A DNA stretch of 64,000 nt. Origin: JAVBSX01 sp031549565. Its GTDB lineage: Bacteria > Planctomycetota > Planctomycetia > Pirellulales > Thermoguttaceae. Shown here one piece after another: positions 61,165 through 64,000 of the stretch; the stretch's first letter is position 1, and each line of letters begins with the position of its first letter. The DNA lies in the NCBI GenBank assembly GCA_031549565.1, contig JAVBPO010000054.1:1-64000 (forward strand). The letters run 5' to 3'. The translations under genes and the position numbers were made by a program. Under the pieces are notes generated by a model. It had not been told where the DNA came from. It did not search any database and was given only the letters and a program-made list of their open reading frames with translations.

Positions 61165-63516
61165 ATGTCCCAACTTTCTTTTTTTGACGCCGAACCGATG
61201 GAGTCGGACGCGCCTTTTCAGGCGTGGAAAAACGACGAGCCGCTGCTTCTTGCGCAGATCGTTTTTCCAACCGGGCTCGACGGAACGTTCGATTACCAAC
61301 TTCCGGAATCGCTCGAAGGGCAGCTTCATCCCGGAATGCGTGTCATGGTGCCACTCGGTCGCAGCAACCGTCCGACGCTCGGTTATTTCGTCGGCGAAAC
61401 CGTCAAACCTGTTGACGCCAAACTGCGGGCGAAACTCAAAACGATCCAAAGTGCCGTTGACACCGAACGGCTCTTGTCGGCGAAAATGCTCGACCTGGCC
61501 CGATGGATCGCCGGGTATTATTTCTGCCCGCTGGGAACCGTACTCGAAGCGATGCTCCCCGCCGGGGTGCGCGGACAAGCGGCAACGCGATTGACGAGCG
61601 TGCTGTACGTCGACGACGAATTTCAAAAGAAAATCGAGCATCTCCAAAAATTGCAAAAGCACAAAAAGAACGAGTCGCTGTTGACGAAAAAGCAGATTTA
61701 CGTTCTCGAAACGCTCCGCAAAAACGCCGAACCGCTTTCAATGTCGGAATTGTGCCGGGCCGCGAAATGCTCGCAGGTTCCGATCCAGGCTTTGAAACGG
61801 CTCGGGCTCGTTCGCGTCAAAACGATCCGCCGGGAAACGGCTCCGAAACCGCTTGACGCCGCCCCGGCGAATCCCGCCGATTCGCTCGCTCATACGCTCA
61901 ATCCGGAGCAACAACGGGCGCTGGACGTGATCGTCGATTCGGTCCGGAAAATGGAGCACAAGACGTTTCTCCTCCACGGCGTCACAGGAAGCGGAAAGAC
62001 CGAAGTGTACATCCGCGCGATCGAACAGGTCGTCCGGTACGACAAGCAGGCGATCGTTCTCGTTCCTGAAATCAGTTTGACGCCGCAAACGGTCGGCCGG
62101 TTCAAAGGGCGTTTTCCCAACGTCGCGGTGTTGCACAGCCATTTGACCGACGCGGAGCGGAGTCGGCAATGGAACAAGATCGCACGCGGCGAAATCCAAG
62201 TCGTCGTCGGAGCCCGCAGCGCGATCTTCGCCCCGGTGCCGCGGCTGGGCTTGGTCATCATCGACGAGGAACATGAAAATTCGTTCAAGCAGGACACGGC
62301 ACCACGGTATCACACTCGCGACGTCGCCGGGAAACGGGCCGCGCTCGAATCGGTGCCGTTGGTACTCGGCTCGGCGACGCCGTCGTTGGAAAGCTGGCAC
62401 GCCGCGAAAACCGGGCGTTTCACGCTCCTGTCCATGCTTCACCGGGTCAAAGGGCGGGCGTTGCCGTCGGTGAAAATCGTCGATCTTCGCGAAGCGGTGC
62501 GGGCCGGTAACACCAAAGGAGCGATTCACCGGCAACTCCACGCGGCGATCCATGATTCGCTTCAGCGGAGCGAGCAGGTGATCCTGCTGCTCAACCGTCG
62601 CGGTTTTTCGACACAAATTCTCTGCCCGGCTTGCGGAAACGCGGTCCGCTGTCCCGAGTGCGATGTTGCGCTGACGCATCACCGGACCGAAGAGATCGCG
62701 TTGTGCCATTATTGCGATTACCAGATTCCCGCCCCGACGAAATGTCCGAAGTGCGAATTTTTCGGGATTCGTTACGCCGGGTTCGGAACGCAGAAACTGG
62801 AAATGGAAATCAAAAGCCGCTTCCCGGACGCGTCGGTGCTGCGAATGGACACCGACACCATGCAGGGGCACGGGTCGCATGAGCGGGCGCTGGCGCGGTT
62901 TCGCAGCGGCGAGATCCAGATTCTGCTCGGTACGCAAATGATCGCCAAAGGGCTCGATTTCCCGAACGTCACGCTTGTCGGTGTCATCAACGCGGATACG
63001 GCGTTGCATTTACCCGATTTTCGTGCGCCGGAACGAACGTTCCACCTGATCACGCAGGTCGCCGGACGGACCGGTCGTGGGGAAAAAGAGGGCCGTGTGA
63101 TCGTGCAGACGTTCAATCCGGACCACCCGGCGATTATCGCGGCGTCACAGCATGATTATCTGCAATTCGTCGAAAAAGAGCTACCGGTTCGGGAGGTGCT
63201 CGGTTATCCGCCGTTCACGAAAATGCTCCGGTTCGTTTTTCGCGGACCGGATGAAAACGCGACCAAACAATTCGCGGACACGTTCGCGGACAAACTTCGC
63301 GGCGTTTTGGAGCAAATGAAGCAATGCAAATTCCGGCTGCTCGGTCCGGCCCCGGCTCCGTTGGCGAAACTACGCTCGTTCTACCGATTCCATCTTCACC
63401 TTCATTTGGACTCGGACGAACTGATGCGTACCGTCCTAACCCAAACCATCACCGGCTTGAAAACGCCTGACACCATTCAATGGATCGTCGATATCGAACC
63501 GCTGGACATGCTGTGA
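61165..63516 (+). CDS. priA: Primosomal helicase PriA
   Basis: 783 aa from the ATG at 61165 (MSQLSFFDAEPMESD); the upstream ATG at 61144 lies in repeat DNA. Restarts stalled replication forks. N-terminal PriA DNA-binding domain (FDYQLPESL, GRSNRPTLGYFV), helicase Walker A HGVTGSGKTEV, DEEH box (IIDEEHENSFK), zinc clusters CPACGNAVRCPECD and CHYCDYQ...CPKC, and QVAGRTGRGEKEG (motif VI). All catalytic residues seem intact. Monocistronic. Confidence 0.97.
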   Translation: MSQLSFFDAEPMESDAPFQAWKNDEPLLLAQIVFPTGLDGTFDYQLPESLEGQLHPGMRVMVPLGRSNRPTLGYFVGETVKPVDAKLRAKLKTIQSAVDTERLLSAKMLDLARWIAGYYFCPLGTVLEAMLPAGVRGQAATRLTSVLYVDDEFQKKIEHLQKLQKHKKNESLLTKKQIYVLETLRKNAEPLSMSELCRAAKCSQVPIQALKRLGLVRVKTIRRETAPKPLDAAPANPADSLAHTLNPEQQRALDVIVDSVRKMEHKTFLLHGVTGSGKTEVYIRAIEQVVRYDKQAIVLVPEISLTPQTVGRFKGRFPNVAVLHSHLTDAERSRQWNKIARGEIQVVVGARSAIFAPVPRLGLVIIDEEHENSFKQDTAPRYHTRDVAGKRAALESVPLVLGSATPSLESWHAAKTGRFTLLSMLHRVKGRALPSVKIVDLREAVRAGNTKGAIHRQLHAAIHDSLQRSEQVILLLNRRGFSTQILCPACGNAVRCPECDVALTHHRTEEIALCHYCDYQIPAPTKCPKCEFFGIRYAGFGTQKLEMEIKSRFPDASVLRMDTDTMQGHGSHERALARFRSGEIQILLGTQMIAKGLDFPNVTLVGVINADTALHLPDFRAPERTFHLITQVAGRTGRGEKEGRVIVQTFNPDHPAIIAASQHDYLQFVEKELPVREVLGYPPFTKMLRFVFRGPDENATKQFADTFADKLRGVLEQMKQCKFRLLGPAPAPLAKLRSFYRFHLHLHLDSDELMRTVLTQTITGLKTPDTIQWIVDIEPLDML

Positions 63517-63582
63517 ACGCCCGTGGAGCAATAGCGGACGGAAATCAAGATTGATCTTTTCAGAACGAATTTTTCATCAAAG

Positions 63583-64000
63583 ATGAGCAGCTATCCTAAA
63601 ATTATCACGGCGGTTGTTTGTTTTTTGATGTACACCTCGACTTGGGTGTTTGGAACCGATACGCCGATTCTCAAGCCGCGATTCGACGAACGTGTCGAAC
63701 TGCTCGGGATCGTGTATCGCTTGGCCGGAGCGCCGGAGTATCAATCCGTCGCCTTGAAATCGTATGATGACGATATCAATCGACACTTCGCGAAATTCAA
63801 GATTCATCCCGCCGTTCTTGCTGCCAAGGTGTCGCGAAATGCGGCGGGAATTGCGTACAACGCCGTCGTCGATTATGCGGTACATATTTTTTTCAAAGAC
63901 GGACACGTCGTGTTTCCCGACGAGGATTCCGAGATCACCCTGGAACTGCTGGAACCGCGTTGGAAAAAGAAAACGGCGGAATCTTTTGCGAAACTTCTTG
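63583..64000 (+). CDS. DUF4932-like secreted protein (partial, runs off window)
   Basis: First about 139 residues of an open frame from the ATG at 63583. Signal peptide about 1-24 (VVCFLMYTSTWVFGTDT). The mature part begins RFDERVELLGIVYRLAGAPEYQ, with SYDDDINRHFAKFKIHPAV, the pattern of DUF4932 proteins, which are proposed metallopeptidase-like secreted proteins in Bacteroidetes and planctomycetes. A catalytic HExxH would be expected later in the missing part, so no function is claimed. Confidence 0.75.
   Translation, partial: MSSYPKIITAVVCFLMYTSTWVFGTDTPILKPRFDERVELLGIVYRLAGAPEYQSVALKSYDDDINRHFAKFKIHPAVLAAKVSRNAAGIAYNAVVDYAVHIFFKDGHVVFPDEDSEITLELLEPRWKKKTAESFAKLL

Overview
The window reads as a chromosomal segment of a planctomycete, probably of the Pirellulales type. 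The taxonomic signs are a secreted giant carrying the N-terminal motif ESLEERCMLTA, an exosortase/EpsI/PEP-CTERM locus, adjacent multihaem propeller proteins of the HZS-alpha-like kind, prenyltransferase-repeat proteins, many small lipoproteins, poor Shine-Dalgarno use and short mostly monocistronic units. No rRNA, phage, CRISPR array or complete insertion sequence was seen. One tRNA (Glu, UUC) is present.

Layout. 1-4.1 kb: cyclophilin, a secreted glycine-rich beta-helix-like repeat protein, an ABC ATPase without permease, RNase P protein, and a PEP-CTERM protein that meets rnpA tail to tail. 4.7-5.35 kb: clpP. 5.7-14.4 kb: an exosortase operon with exosortase, a Wzz/BY-kinase-like protein, a 1204-aa TPR protein, a small TPR protein and an EpsI-like protein; the PEP-CTERM protein nearby is a likely substrate. 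14.8-24.9 kb: a lone receiver domain, a PD-(D/E)XK-like protein, three envelope genes on the minus strand (Cys-rich, unknown, DUF1573), an MFS permease, a HEAT lipoprotein, two small membrane proteins, a zinc/manganese-type ABC ATPase, decayed genes (a C9-frameshifted ORF and a SpoIIE phosphatase tail) and an NPCBM-type protein. 25-33.7 kb: an FG-GAP/dockerin-like giant and two prenyltransferase-repeat proteins around a membrane protein. 34-43.4 kb: a lipoprotein, a GlpC-like Fe-S protein, 6-phosphofructokinase, and two paralogous tri-CxxCH propeller proteins. 43.6-52.3 kb: a 1406-aa unknown, a GH16 glucanase, pyrC, cca and a small membrane protein. 52.4-55.3 kb: a BlaI repressor with an M56/BlaR1-type protease fused to a HEAT-like domain, behind a clear promoter and two operators. 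55.4-64 kb: tRNA-Glu, a DMT-type permease, pheS, a chemotaxis receptor, a ParD/ParE-like toxin-antitoxin pair, priA, and the start of a DUF4932-like protein.

The most unusual signal lies between genes. The intergenic DNA is filled with short tandem repeats of a strict 7-bp period, with a different heptamer at almost every site, often as inverted pairs that can fold back on themselves. A 25-bp companion repeat sits beside several of them. One tract codes for the core of a signal peptide, one abuts the cca start codon and one runs into a stop codon. There are also three further dispersed palindromic families: a MITE-like element with 15-bp terminal inverted repeats, a 200-bp nested palindrome, and REP-like hairpins, two of which are inserted in frame in a cytochrome-like gene. 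All coordinates and motifs come from reading the sequence; no database search was run.
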